Shown: positions 19,058 to 27,665, numbered from the stretch's first letter. The stretch is 64,000 nucleotides of DNA from Streptomyces sp. NBC_00442 (GCF_036014195.1 NZ_CP107918.1:434001-498000); one strand, 5' to 3'. Notes: generated from the letters alone by a model not told the origin. A program made the numbers and translations.

Positions 19058-20199
19058 TCGATGTCGACGCGTATGTGAAGGGTGTGCTCGCCGGGAAGCG
19101 GGCGCTCGTCGCGCGCGCGATCACGCTCGTCGAGTCCACGCACCCGCGCCACCGCGCGCCGGCCCAGGAGCTGCTGACCGCGCTGCTGCCGCACAGCGGC
19201 AAGGCACGGCGGATCGGGGTGAGCGGCGTTCCGGGTGTCGGCAAGTCGACGTTCATCGACGCGTTCGGTACCCGGCTCACCGCGGCCGGGCACCGGGTGG
19301 CGGTGCTCGCGGTGGACCCGTCCTCCAGCCGTACGGGCGGCTCGATCCTGGGGGACAAGACCCGGATGGAGCGGCTGGCGGTCGACCCGGCTTCGTTCGT
19401 GCGCCCCTCCCCCACCGCGGGCACGCTCGGCGGGGTCGCCAAGGCGACGCGCGAGTCGATCGTGGTGATGGAGGCCGCGGGCTATGACGTCGTCCTGGTG
19501 GAGACGGTCGGCGTCGGCCAGTCGGAGACCGCGGTCGCGAACATGGTGGACTCCTTCCTGCTCCTGACGCTGGCCCGCACCGGCGACCAGCTCCAGGGCA
19601 TCAAGAAGGGCGTGCTCGAACTGGCCGACGTGATCGCAGTCAACAAGGCGGACGGCCCCCACGAGCGCGACGCGCAGTCTGCCGCGCGGGAGTTGGCGGG
19701 GGCGCTGCGCCTGATGCACGGCCCGGACGCGTTCTGGGCGCCGCCCGTACTGAGCTGCAGCGCGCGCGAGTCCACGGGGCTCGACGCCGTGTGGGAACGC
19801 CTCGAACAGCACCGCGCCCTGCTCGACTCCACGGGCCGCCTCGCCGCCAAACGCCGCGACCAACAGGTCGACTGGACATGGACGATGGTGCGCGACGAGC
19901 TCCTCGGCCGCCTGCGCTCCGACCCCGAGGTGCGCGCCCAGGCTCCCGCTCTCGAACAGCGGGTGAGAGAGGGCGAGTTGACGGCCACGCTGGCCGCGGA
20001 GCGGATCTTGGCACTGTTCGGGGGCGAGGGGCGGAGCGACGGCCAGGGACCGGGTGAGGGCCCGGGTGAGGGCCCGGGTGAGGGCCCGGGTGAGGGACCG
20101 GGTGAGGGCCCGGGTGAGGGGCAGCGGCAGGGGGAAGGGCAGCCCCAGGGAGATGGTCGGGGTCGGGGAGATGGTCGGGGTCTGGGCCGGCAGGGCTGA
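19054..20199 (+). CDS. meaB: Methylmalonyl-CoA mutase-associated GTPase MeaB
   Basis: 381 residues. G3E-family P-loop GTPase: Walker [10 protein letters not shown] (about 58), switch region [19 protein letters not shown], Walker [13 protein letters not shown], and NKAD base recognition (about 200). MeaB protects and reloads methylmalonyl-CoA mutase with adenosylcobalamin. The GTG overlaps the mutB stop, fixing it as the third gene of the operon. The conserved protein ends near residue 328; beyond this there is a low-complexity tail with six GPGE units and then [15 protein letters not shown], which ordinary MeaB proteins lack. Confidence 0.96.
20047..20118 (+). repeat. 12-bp tandem repeat, six units, coding for (GPGE)6 in MeaB
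   Basis: Six perfect-length copies of GGMCCGGGTGAG (M is A or C) encode residues 332-355 of MeaB. Units 1 and 5 have A, the others C, at a synonymous third position. The unit length keeps the frame, so copy number could vary between strains. A second duplication (GGAGATGGTCGGGGTC twice) follows near 20149-20183. Confidence 0.9.
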
Positions 20200-20410
20200 C
20201 ATCTGCCGTCGCTGCCCGCCCGCCGCCGCTATCCCCTCCACCACCCGCCACCCGCCGCAGTACCGGGCCGGGGCCGGGATGGGGGGCGTGACCGGCCCCC
20301 GTGTTCAGGGCCCGTGCCGGGCCTCGCCCGGCTCGCCTCGACGGTCTCCCGGGACGGGGCGACAATGGAAGGCGGATCGCGTCCGGGGGCCCGAGGGCCG
20401 GGAGGTACCC

Positions 20411-22264
20411 GTGGCACACACCGACACCACCGACGTCCTGATCGTGGGCTCAGGACCCGTCGGTCTGAGCGCGGCGGCCGAGCTCGCCCGGCACGGAGTG
20501 CGCGGCCGCGTCATCGACCGCCTGCCGGCCCGGCTCCCCTACGCCAAAGCCGTGGGCATCCAGCCACGCACACTGGAGATCTGGGACCGGATGGGTCTGG
20601 TCCGCGACATCCTGGAGGCCTCCGTCCCGCTGCGCGGCCAGTTGGCGTACGTCAACGGCGTCGAGCAGGCGCGCATCGTCCTGGAGCTGCCGCCCGAAGT
20701 CCCTTACGGATTCGCCGCGTTGCCCCAGTACGAGACCGAACGCCTCTTGGAGGAGTACCTCGCGGGCCTCGGCACCGCCGTTGAGCGGGGCACGGAACTC
20801 ACGTCCTTCGAGCAGGACGCGGACGGCGTGACCGCGCGCCTGACCACCGCCTCCGGGTCGGATGAGGAGCTCAGGGTCGGCTATCTCATAGGGTGCGACG
20901 GTGCGCACAGCACCGTGCGCAAGGGGCTGGGGCTCTCGTTCGAGGGAGGGGCGTTCCCCCAGGAGTTCATGCTGGCGGACGTCGAAGTGGACTGGGACAT
21001 GCCGCGCGGCCACAGCGTGCGCTCCACCCGGCGCGCCGCCGACGGCTCCGTCGAGGACACACTGGTGTGCGTTCCGCTGCCCGGCGCGAGCCGATACCGC
21101 TTGTCGATGCTCACTCCCCCCGGGTTCTCGGCCGAACTCGCCGGCCGCGAGTCAGCACCGCCGCCCGCCGCCGCCCGGAGCGTCTCGGGCGCGACGCGGG
21201 GGACGGCCGCGGTGCCCGCCGGCGACCAGGTGGCGCACGGTCTGGGAGGCGGCAGGACGCCGGAGTTGTCCGACATCCGGGCCGTCGTCGACCGGCTGGC
21301 GCCGACCACGGCGACCCTTTCCGACATGCGCTGGTCCTCGGTGTTCCGCATCAGCCACCGGATCGTCGACCGCTACGGCGAGGGACGTGTCTTCGTCGCG
21401 GGCGACGCGGCCCACATCCACCCGCCCACCGGCGCCCAAGGCATGAACACCGGCATCCAGGACGCCTGCAACCTGGCCTGGAAGATCGCCCTCGTCGTCC
21501 GGGGGACGGCGGGCCCGGCCCTGCTCACCAGCTACGACGCCGAGCGGCGTCCGGTCGGCGAGGAGGTCGTGGGCCGGACGACCGTCCGGCACTCCGCGGA
21601 CGGCGGCCACGCCGACGCCCACGACAAACCGACGTTCCAGGCCGTGCGCGAGGCCCAGTTGCTGGTCGGCTACCGTGACGGCCCGCTCGCCACGAAGCCG
21701 TACGGGCCCGACGACGCGCCGCAGCCCGGCGACCGTGCCCCGGACTGCGCCGGCCTGACCGCGCCGCCCCTGGCCGCGTACCGGCTGCGACTGCTCGACA
21801 TCCTGCGCGGGTGCCCGGGGCACGTCGTGCTTCTGTACCTGAGCGACCCCGCCGACATGGCCACCCCGCGCGAGGCCGCCGAAGCCGCCGCGGCGGCCAT
21901 GGCTGTCACGGCGGTCCCCCTCGCCGCGGCAGGCCCGGCCGTTCCGGCTGGCCCGATGGCAGGCCCGTCCCCCGCGGGCGACGGAGCGCGAGGGGCGCCC
22001 CGGACACGGACCGCACCTCGCATCGTCGCCATCGTCGCTCAGAACCCCGCCGCCTCCGGCACCGCGCCGGCCCTGTCGGACCTCTCCCGCCTGACGGTTC
22101 CGGGATATCTGGACGCGGCAGGCGAGTTCGCACGGATCTACCGCCCGGAGGGCCCCACCGGATTCGTTGTCCGTCCGGACGGGCAGCTGGGCGCCCGGTT
22201 CCCGCTGTCCGACACCGGGGCCGCCCTGGACGGATACCTCGGAACGCTCTCGATCCCCGCATAG
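20411..22264 (+). CDS. FAD-dependent aromatic hydroxylase (PHBH-type monooxygenase)
   Basis: 617 residues. Class A flavoprotein monooxygenase: the GSGPVGLSAAAELARHG dinucleotide motif (residues 11-27), the CDGAHSTVRKGLG DG motif (about 160) and GDAAHIHPPTGAQGMNTGIQ (about 330) that binds FAD ribityl phosphate. A C-terminal thioredoxin-like domain, as in PgaE/RdmE/rifampicin monooxygenases, is interrupted by an Ala/Pro/Gly-rich insertion around residues 490-535. The enzyme uses NAD(P)H and O2 to hydroxylate a phenolic or polyketide substrate. GTG 20411 follows GGGAGG. It stands alone, so the substrate is unknown; antibiotic inactivation or catabolism are both possible. Confidence 0.9.
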   Translation: MAHTDTTDVLIVGSGPVGLSAAAELARHGVRGRVIDRLPARLPYAKAVGIQPRTLEIWDRMGLVRDILEASVPLRGQLAYVNGVEQARIVLELPPEVPYGFAALPQYETERLLEEYLAGLGTAVERGTELTSFEQDADGVTARLTTASGSDEELRVGYLIGCDGAHSTVRKGLGLSFEGGAFPQEFMLADVEVDWDMPRGHSVRSTRRAADGSVEDTLVCVPLPGASRYRLSMLTPPGFSAELAGRESAPPPAAARSVSGATRGTAAVPAGDQVAHGLGGGRTPELSDIRAVVDRLAPTTATLSDMRWSSVFRISHRIVDRYGEGRVFVAGDAAHIHPPTGAQGMNTGIQDACNLAWKIALVVRGTAGPALLTSYDAERRPVGEEVVGRTTVRHSADGGHADAHDKPTFQAVREAQLLVGYRDGPLATKPYGPDDAPQPGDRAPDCAGLTAPPLAAYRLRLLDILRGCPGHVVLLYLSDPADMATPREAAEAAAAAMAVTAVPLAAAGPAVPAGPMAGPSPAGDGARGAPRTRTAPRIVAIVAQNPAASGTAPALSDLSRLTVPGYLDAAGEFARIYRPEGPTGFVVRPDGQLGARFPLSDTGAALDGYLGTLSIPA

Positions 22265-22321
22265 CGCGCTCGTCCGAGGTGTGGCCTGCGGTCATGGGGC
22301 GAACACACCGCTCGGAACCCG

Positions 22322-22675
22322 CTACCGGTGGCTGAGCACATTGATCACGCGGCCGTTCGGGTCGCGCACGAAGAACCGGCGCACGCCCCACTCCTCGTCC
22401 GTCAGCGGATGGACGATCTCGGCGCCGCGCTCGACCATCGCCCGGTGCACGGCGTCCACGTCATCGACCTCGATGCTCACATCCGGCGCCACGGGGGCCG
22501 TCTGGTCCTTGCTCATCAGGCTGAGCTGCACGGCAGGATTGTCCGTGGAAGCGAGCGTGACGATCCATCCGTGGTTCATCACTTCCTCGAAGCCGAGCAC
22601 ACCGTAGAAATCGGAACTCTCGGCGAGGGCCTGCCCCTCGGACTGGAAGTTGGGAACGATCCGGCGAACGTGCAT
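22322..22675 (-). CDS. VOC (glyoxalase/bleomycin-resistance) family protein
   Basis: 117 residues, a single betaalphabetabetabeta pair: FYGVLGFEEVMNHGWIVTLA, VSIEVDDVDAVHRAMVERGAEI and RRFFVRDPNGRVINVL. The final DPNGRVINV pattern is classic for VOC. The usual metal ligands are only partly present. ATG 22675 is preferred because GGAG lies 7 nt upstream; ATG 22687 would add four residues (MEWL) and has a weaker site. It is convergent with the hydroxylase gene 57 nt away. Possible roles include small-molecule binding or resistance; no partner is visible. Confidence 0.85.
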   Translation of the reverse strand: MHVRRIVPNFQSEGQALAESSDFYGVLGFEEVMNHGWIVTLASTDNPAVQLSLMSKDQTAPVAPDVSIEVDDVDAVHRAMVERGAEIVHPLTDEEWGVRRFFVRDPNGRVINVLSHR

Positions 22676-23210
22676 GAGCCACTCCATGGTCCGTGAGAAA
22701 CGTGGGCGTGCGCAGGGACGGTAGCCCGCGGGTGAGCGTGAGGCATGCGGACGGCTCACGCTATACAACCCGCTCCGGAGAGCCTCGGCCCCCACTCCCC
22801 CACTCCCCCTCTCCCTCACTCCCCTCATGAAATTGCGGGCGTGTTTGGTGTCGATGTTCCTATGTTCATACGTTCGGGTTGCTTGGGGGTGTGCGCGCAA
22901 GGACCGGTCTGAAAGCGGCGCCGCCCGCGCCACCGGCCACCACGACCGCTCCTGACCGTAGATGACCAACTCCTGATCCATCACGCTCCCTTGCCGAGCA
23001 CCAGTGACAGCTCTGTGGCGGCGCGGGGCGGTGGGGCGGAGGTGATGTGGCAGCTGGCGTTCCGATTTCAGGGATTTCCCGGGATGGCGGGGCGGGCGCG
23101 GTGCTGATTGTGTTCGGTGCCCGGACATGAGTAAGGGCTTCGAGGGGTTGGTCGCCTGACTCGAAGCCCTGACGCGTCCGCTCCCACGGTTCCATCTCTA
23201 GGAGGACGAC
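22676..23210. other. 535-nt intergenic region, locally AT-rich with pyrimidine runs
   Basis: There is no gene that I can support. Around 22785-22880 there is a run of CCCCCACTCC-type pyrimidine repeats, then a stretch of unusually low GC (GATGTTCCTATGTTCATACGTTCGGG). A short minus-strand frame from ATG 22981 has a GGGAG site but loses coding bias after about 25 codons. The right end carries a strong hairpin (see 23134-23170). Confidence 0.5.
23134..23170 (+). promoter_or_regulatory. Perfect 11-bp inverted repeat upstream of a small membrane-protein gene
   Basis: AGGGCTTCGAG and CTCGAAGCCCT are exact complements separated by 15 nt, 40 nt before the GTG of the 85-residue protein. It could be a terminator for upstream transcription, an operator or an mRNA element; there is no U-tract. 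Confidence 0.5.
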
Positions 23211-23468
23211 GTGCTTGAACGCGTCTACCGGAAGTTCGCCCCGCTGCTTCCGGAGCGGCCCGACCTTAGCATTCCGCTGCATGCGATCGCCCAAACCGCC
23301 GTGGTCGCCATCCTCGCCGTCACGGCCCGCTGGGCCTCGGTCCTGGTGACCGCGACGGTTGCGGGAGTGGTGTGGAAGGGGCTGCCACCGGAGGCTCTGA
23401 TGATGGCCGCGCCGATGGCCTGGGCCGACCGGACGATGGTCACCTATCTGCGCGTCACACGTCTGTAG
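23211..23468 (+). CDS. Small hydrophobic protein of unknown function
   Basis: 85 residues. A central hydrophobic stretch AVVAILAVTARWASVLVTATVAGVVW (about 29-54) could form one or two membrane helices, and MMAAPMAWADRTMV is also apolar. The start GTG has a strong AGGAGG 8 nt upstream, which is the main evidence for a real gene. Third-position GC is as expected for Streptomyces. The perfect inverted repeat just upstream may regulate it. I do not recognise the family; a small transmembrane or phage-derived protein is possible. Confidence 0.6.
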   Translation: MLERVYRKFAPLLPERPDLSIPLHAIAQTAVVAILAVTARWASVLVTATVAGVVWKGLPPEALMMAAPMAWADRTMVTYLRVTRL

Positions 23469-23684
23469 GACGCCCGCGCGCCGACCCCGGGCTGCCGAGT
23501 CCCCACTCCGGCCGCCGGGTCGGCGCGGTATGCCCCACCCCGCGGATTTCGGTCAATGTGCCGTCCTTGTGCGGTGATGGTGACCTCACCATGTGGTCAC
23601 GTGCGCCGTCATCGTGCGAGAGCCGCCCGGCGGGCCGCCCCCACCGGTTGCTCACCCTTCCCGCCGCTGACGCGAGGAGCCCCG

Positions 23685-24206
23685 ATGCCATCGGGCCACT
23701 TACACCGCCCGCCTTCCGGACGCCGTGACACCGTGCCCCGCGGACCCGAGGGTCCGGGCGGCCCGCCGCCCCGGGCGTCGAACGCGCAGCAGATCGCCTA
23801 CGACGCGTTCTGCACGCGGTACCGGGGCGTCTACCTGCGCTACGCCCGGGTCCGCCTGAACAGCGTCGAGGCGGCGGACCTCACCGTCCGCACCGCTCTG
23901 GAAGGCGTCGCCGCCCGGTGGCACCTCGTCCTGCGGGAGGCGTCACCGGCCGCGGCCTGCTGGTCCCTGGTCAGCTCACGGATAGCGGCGCGGGCGCACA
24001 AGCCGTCCCTGGCAGGGATGTTGGGGCCGGCCGAGACGGACATGCTGGTGCTCCGCTACCGGCTGGGGCTGCCCGCGGCCGAGGCGGCGGCCGTGATGGG
24101 GTTGGACCTGGCGGAGTTCACCGTCCGCCTCGGCGGCGCGATCAGCCTCCTCACCTCCCGTACGGGCATCCCCGCACCCGCAGGGGCCTCCGGCGAGGGG
24201 GAGTGA
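23685..24206 (+). CDS. Sigma-factor-like protein of unknown function
   Basis: 173 residues. A disordered, proline-rich N-terminus (1-30) precedes a helical region (NAQQIAYDAFCTRYRGVYLRYARVRL) reminiscent of sigma-70 region 2, with an acidic helix VEAADLTVRTALEGVAARW. The C-terminal part, ETDMLVLRYRLGLPAAEAAAVMGLDLAEFTVRLG, resembles the region 4 helix-turn-helix. Both parts are divergent and core promoter-recognition residues cannot be confirmed, so it may be an ECF-like factor or an adaptor. ATG 23685 has GAGGAG 7 nt upstream. It is followed at about 190 nt by a methyltransferase gene. Confidence 0.65.
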   Translation: MPSGHLHRPPSGRRDTVPRGPEGPGGPPPRASNAQQIAYDAFCTRYRGVYLRYARVRLNSVEAADLTVRTALEGVAARWHLVLREASPAAACWSLVSSRIAARAHKPSLAGMLGPAETDMLVLRYRLGLPAAEAAAVMGLDLAEFTVRLGGAISLLTSRTGIPAPAGASGEGE

Positions 24207-24398
24207 GCGATCTTGGCCGGGCGCGTGCCGGTTCCGCTCGCTCCATGTTCCACGGCGTCTGGTTTGCTCCCCCGTGCACCCGTGTCACCCCCGAGCGCAC
24301 TGGTCGGCGCACGCCGCCGCTCCTAGCATGGCTCTCCTGTCAACCGGCGGTGAGCGCGGCCCGGTTGGACAGGACCGCGCCTGAAGAGGGAGAGAGCC

Positions 24399-25199
24399 AT
24401 TTCCATCGACGTCAGCACGCCCAGCGTGGCGCGCATGTACGACTTCCTCATCGACGGGACCGACAACTACGCATCGGACCGGGCCGCATGCCGGAAGCTG
24501 CTCGAAATGGCGCCGAGCACGCGGGAGTTGGCACTCATCAACCGGGCCTTCCTCGTCCGGTCGGTGCGCTACCTCGCCCAGGAGTGCGGCATCCGCCGCT
24601 TCCTCGACCACGGATCCGGGCTGCCCACCCGCCCCAATGTCCACCAGGTCGCCCAGGAGACCCAGCCGGGCGCCCAGGTCGTCTACATCGACAACGACCC
24701 GCTCGTGCACGCCCACGGCCGCCTCATGCTCGCCGAGGACCTGAAGACCACCGCCGTCATCGAAGCCGACATGCGTGACGTCGACGCGAACTTCGAGCGC
24801 CCCGAGGTGCGCCGCCTCCTTGAGGACGGTGAGCCGGTGGCCGCGCTGTTCGTGTCCGTCCTGCACTGCATCCCGGACGACGACGATCCCTGGCAGCTGG
24901 TCAAGGACGTCGCCGACCGCCTGCCCGACGGCAGCTTCCTCGTCATCTCCCAGCTCACCAGCGACAACGCCCAACTACGCGACAGCGTAACGGAGTTCAT
25001 GCGCCAGACCACCGGCGACACATGGGGGCGGGTGCGCTCCACCGCGGAGGTCGGGCGCTACTTCGACGGCCTCGCCCTGCAGAGGGCCGACGAGCCAGTC
25101 GAGGTGTCCACCTGGTACCCGGACACCGACATCGCACCGCGTCAGGCCACTCAGGAATGGATCGAGTACGGGGGCATCGGCAAGGTCGTACGGGCCTAG
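24399..25199 (+). CDS. DUF574-type S-adenosylmethionine-dependent methyltransferase, probable ATT start
   Basis: About 266 residues. The family's N-terminus, STPSVARMYDFLIDGTDNYASD, is present, as are FLDHGSGLPTRPNVHQVAQE (SAM-binding loop, about 65-85), VVYIDNDPLVHAHGR and VLHCIPDDDDPW. The first standard start in frame is GTG 24426, which would cut into the conserved STPSVARMYD motif and has no ribosome site. ATT 24399 has GGGAG about 6 nt upstream and yields ISIDVSTPSVARMYDF, as expected for the family. An in-frame TGA lies at 24351. Hence either a rare ATT start or an ATG-to-ATT change is likely. These proteins are abundant in Streptomyces; targets are unknown. Confidence 0.82.
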   Translation: MSIDVSTPSVARMYDFLIDGTDNYASDRAACRKLLEMAPSTRELALINRAFLVRSVRYLAQECGIRRFLDHGSGLPTRPNVHQVAQETQPGAQVVYIDNDPLVHAHGRLMLAEDLKTTAVIEADMRDVDANFERPEVRRLLEDGEPVAALFVSVLHCIPDDDDPWQLVKDVADRLPDGSFLVISQLTSDNAQLRDSVTEFMRQTTGDTWGRVRSTAEVGRYFDGLALQRADEPVEVSTWYPDTDIAPRQATQEWIEYGGIGKVVRA

Positions 25200-25291
25200 G
25201 TCGTGTCTGCAGAGTCCCGTCCGGCCGGCGGGGTCGGGCCGCGGCGCCCGGCCGGAAAGCCGGACGCCGCGACCGCTCATGTCAGGTCATG

Positions 25292-26122
25292 TCAGGCCGC
25301 TGCGGTGGCCACCCCGCCGAGGTGCCGGGCGAAGAAACGGACCGCGCTGTCGGCCTCGAAGCGAGGCAGCTCCTTGTGACGGCCCGCGTTCACATGCAGC
25401 GACTTCTCCTTCGAGGCGAAGGCGTCGAACAGGGCGAGACTCTCCTCGCGCGAGATGTGTTCGTCGTCCCACTGCATGTCGAACTCGATCGGGATGGTGA
25501 TCCGCTTCGCCTTCTCGGCCAGGGCATCGGGCCAGTGCTGACCGAAGACCGCCGCGGTGATCCTGGGTTCGACCGCCACGAACGGGACGCCGATCGCGGT
25601 GCCCATGTTGATGCCCCAGAAGCCGACCGGCCCCTCTGCTCCGATCTCCGCGAGTGACTGGAGCGCGTCCAGGGTCGCCCGGTATTCGGGCACGGCTAGC
25701 TCCGCCAGGTGGTCGTTGTAGCGCACGACGATCGGGCCTTCCGGCTCGCCCGCCGCCCTCGCCCGGAAGAGTTCGGCGATCTCCGCCTCGTCGTGCGCCG
25801 TGCGCGGCCGGTCGCCATGACCGGGCGCGTCGATGACGGCGACGTGGAACCCACAGCCGGTCACGAGGCGCTGGGCGCGGCCGGACATCGCCGGGTGTTT
25901 CTTGTGGTTGCCGCCGCCATGGGCCATCAGGACCAGGGGCGCCCGGCCGGCCGGACCGGAGGTGGCCGCATCGGGGAGCGAATCGGGGGCCGGCGACCAA
26001 AGGACGCCGGGGATGCCGGAGATCTTCGGCGTACCCGGTGTGCCCGGTGTGCCGCCCACGGTGAAGTCGCGGGCGACCACGCCGTTCGACGACGTTTCGG
26101 CGGTGAACTGAAGAGAGTGCAT
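25292..26122 (-). CDS. Alpha/beta-hydrolase family protein with Asn at the nucleophile position
   Basis: 276 residues. Oxyanion region LVLMAHGGGNHKKHP, DAPGHGDRP, and VGFWGINMGTAIG where a GxSMG nucleophile elbow is expected, followed by PRITAAVFGQHW and a C-terminal HVNAGRHKELPRF that supplies His. In related proteins the residue after GxG is usually Ser; here it is Asn, so ordinary esterase chemistry may be lost. The N-terminal 40 residues include a GTPGTPGTP repeat. ATG 26122 has AAAGG about 10 nt upstream. A 17-codon upstream frame with an excellent ribosome site precedes it by 55 nt. Function is unknown. Confidence 0.8.
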   Translation of the reverse strand: MHSLQFTAETSSNGVVARDFTVGGTPGTPGTPKISGIPGVLWSPAPDSLPDAATSGPAGRAPLVLMAHGGGNHKKHPAMSGRAQRLVTGCGFHVAVIDAPGHGDRPRTAHDEAEIAELFRARAAGEPEGPIVVRYNDHLAELAVPEYRATLDALQSLAEIGAEGPVGFWGINMGTAIGVPFVAVEPRITAAVFGQHWPDALAEKAKRITIPIEFDMQWDDEHISREESLALFDAFASKEKSLHVNAGRHKELPRFEADSAVRFFARHLGGVATAAA

Positions 26123-26177
26123 GAGTGGCGCCTTTCGGGAGTGCCTTGGTGTCGAGGCGCTCCCGGCGACACCTATG

Positions 26178-26231
26178 TCAGTCGCCGGCCGTGACGGCAA
26201 GGGGGAGCACCCACATGAATACGGCGTTCAT
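26178..26231 (-). CDS. Short upstream peptide before the hydrolase gene
   Basis: ATG 26231 is preceded by GGAGGTGAG, the strongest Shine-Dalgarno match in the neighbourhood, and opens MNAVFMWVLPLAVTAGD before TGA. The 17-residue hydrophobic peptide could be a leader that couples or attenuates translation of the hydrolase gene starting at 26122, or a truncated remnant. Evidence rests on the ribosome site only. Confidence 0.4.
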   Translation of the reverse strand: MNAVFMWVLPLAVTAGD

Positions 26232-26388
26232 GGGTCTCACCTCCTCGGGCGGCGTCACGGTCGAGGGAAAACTATCAGGTCGACCATCATCCCTTCACCC
26301 CTTTTTCCCGTGGCAACTTTCCCGCGGCAACTTTCCCCGGTGCGGCTTCTGTTCCGCGGCGACTTCTGTTCCGCCGCGACGCCCCGTC

Positions 26389-27339
26389 CTAGCCCTGCCC
26401 CCGCCCCCGCCCCTCGTCAGCGAATCCCGTGATCAGACGGTCCAACAGTGTCAGCGTCTGCTCCTTGTCGAGGCTGTGCTGGATCAGCTCCAGCATCGAC
26501 GCGGCATGCAGGTCGACATCGGCCGGCTCGTTCAGCCAGGCCCCGCCGCTGTTCATTCCTTCCCGGTACACCAGGTCCGGCTCGCCCGGCGCCCGGAACT
26601 TGAACACGGTCATCGCGACCGTCAGCGGGCACACCTTCTCCCACGCACGGTCGGTGAAGATCCGGATGTGCACCCGGTCGCGGTTCTCCGCGAGGTTGAA
26701 CAGGTGCCGCAACTGCCCCCGCATCACCTTGCGTCCGCCCACCCACGCGCGCAGCGCCGCTTCCGCGATCACGGCCGAGTAGTCCGGGGCGTCGGGCGGC
26801 TCCAGCACCTGCTGACGGCGGCGCCGCACCTCCCACCGGCGCTTGATCGCGGGGTGGTCCGGCTTCCCGGTGTAGGGCACCTGCATGATGGCGCGGGCGT
26901 AGTCGGGAGTCTGGAGCAGTCCGGGCACGAGGGAGCCGGAGTACGTACGGATCTCCTTGGCCGCGCTCTCGACGATCATGAGTTCGTCCAGCGACGTGTC
27001 GACGACGTCGCTGTAGTCCGTCCACCACCGGCGCTGCTTCGTGTTGTTCACCAGGCGGGTCAGGGTCCGCAGCGAATCGCCGTCGGCGTGGCCGTAGAGC
27101 TCCGCGAGGCGCAGGACCGTCGAGAGGTCGGGCTTGACGTCCCTGCTGCCCGTCTCGTACCGGCTGAGCATCGACGTCGAACCGATCACCCCGGCGGCCA
27201 CCACGTCCTTGCCGCGCATCTTCGCCGCCACCCGCATGGCGCTCAGCCTCATCCCCAGCACACGTGCCGGCGGCGCCACACCGGACAGGCCGTGCTCCGG
27301 CCCCTCGTCCGGAACCGGATCAAGCACGCGTGCGGCCAC
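26389..27339 (-). CDS. XRE-type HTH regulator with DUF5753-like C-terminal domain
   Basis: 316 residues. An N-terminal helix-turn-helix (about 28-75, with LGMRLSAMRVAAKMRGKDVV and STSMLSRYETGSRDVKP) is followed by a long helical/mixed domain starting TRLVNNTKQRRWWTDYSD with LVPGLLQTPDYARAIM, the hallmark of the DUF5753 group. These regulators are very numerous in Streptomyces and are paired with a small DUF397 protein, as here (27429-27665). GTG 27339 has GGAGGAG 6 nt upstream. They are linked to developmental and secondary-metabolism control; the mechanism resembles a regulator/antagonist pair. Confidence 0.92.
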   Translation of the reverse strand: MAARVLDPVPDEGPEHGLSGVAPPARVLGMRLSAMRVAAKMRGKDVVAAGVIGSTSMLSRYETGSRDVKPDLSTVLRLAELYGHADGDSLRTLTRLVNNTKQRRWWTDYSDVVDTSLDELMIVESAAKEIRTYSGSLVPGLLQTPDYARAIMQVPYTGKPDHPAIKRRWEVRRRRQQVLEPPDAPDYSAVIAEAALRAWVGGRKVMRGQLRHLFNLAENRDRVHIRIFTDRAWEKVCPLTVAMTVFKFRAPGEPDLVYREGMNSGGAWLNEPADVDLHAASMLELIQHSLDKEQTLTLLDRLITGFADEGRGRGQG

Positions 27340-27428
27340 CCTGACTCCTCCAGCGCACGGCGACCCTCGCCGGTACGCGCCCATCCTGAGGAACCGGGGT
27401 GGCCGCCACAACCCGCGGCTACGGCATT

Positions 27429-27665
27429 TCAGCCAACCATGCCGTCGAACTCCCCCTTGCGCGCTCCGTCGAGGAATGCCGCCAGTTCGGAGGAGGTGAA
27501 GATCAACGCGGGTCCCTCGGGGAAGCGCGAGTTGCGCACCGCCACCTCGCCCCTGGGCAGCCGCGCAATTTCAACGCAGTCGTTGTAGGCATCGCTGGCC
27601 GTCGCCTTCACCCATGCCGCGCCCGCGATCGCGTCGGCCCGTACACCGTTGTCGTAGTCCGCCAT
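27429..27665 (-). CDS. DUF397-domain protein
   Basis: 78 residues. It has the DUF397 pattern: AAWVKATASDAYNDCVEIARLP, VAVRNSRFPEGPALIFTSSELAAFLDGARKGEFD. The start ATG 27665 has AAGG 11 nt upstream. It precedes the XRE gene on the same strand by 89 nt, the reverse of some genomes, so it could be transcribed first. Its partner is the XRE regulator at 26389; the DUF397 protein may bind or antagonise it. Confidence 0.92.
   Translation of the reverse strand: MADYDNGVRADAIAGAAWVKATASDAYNDCVEIARLPRGEVAVRNSRFPEGPALIFTSSELAAFLDGARKGEFDGMVG

Noticed and set aside
22866..22981. Minus-strand frame starting MDQELVIYGQERSWW with a GGGAG site
   Set aside because: After about 25 codons GC3 drops and the frame runs into AT-rich sequence; there is no recognisable fold. 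Could be a remnant.
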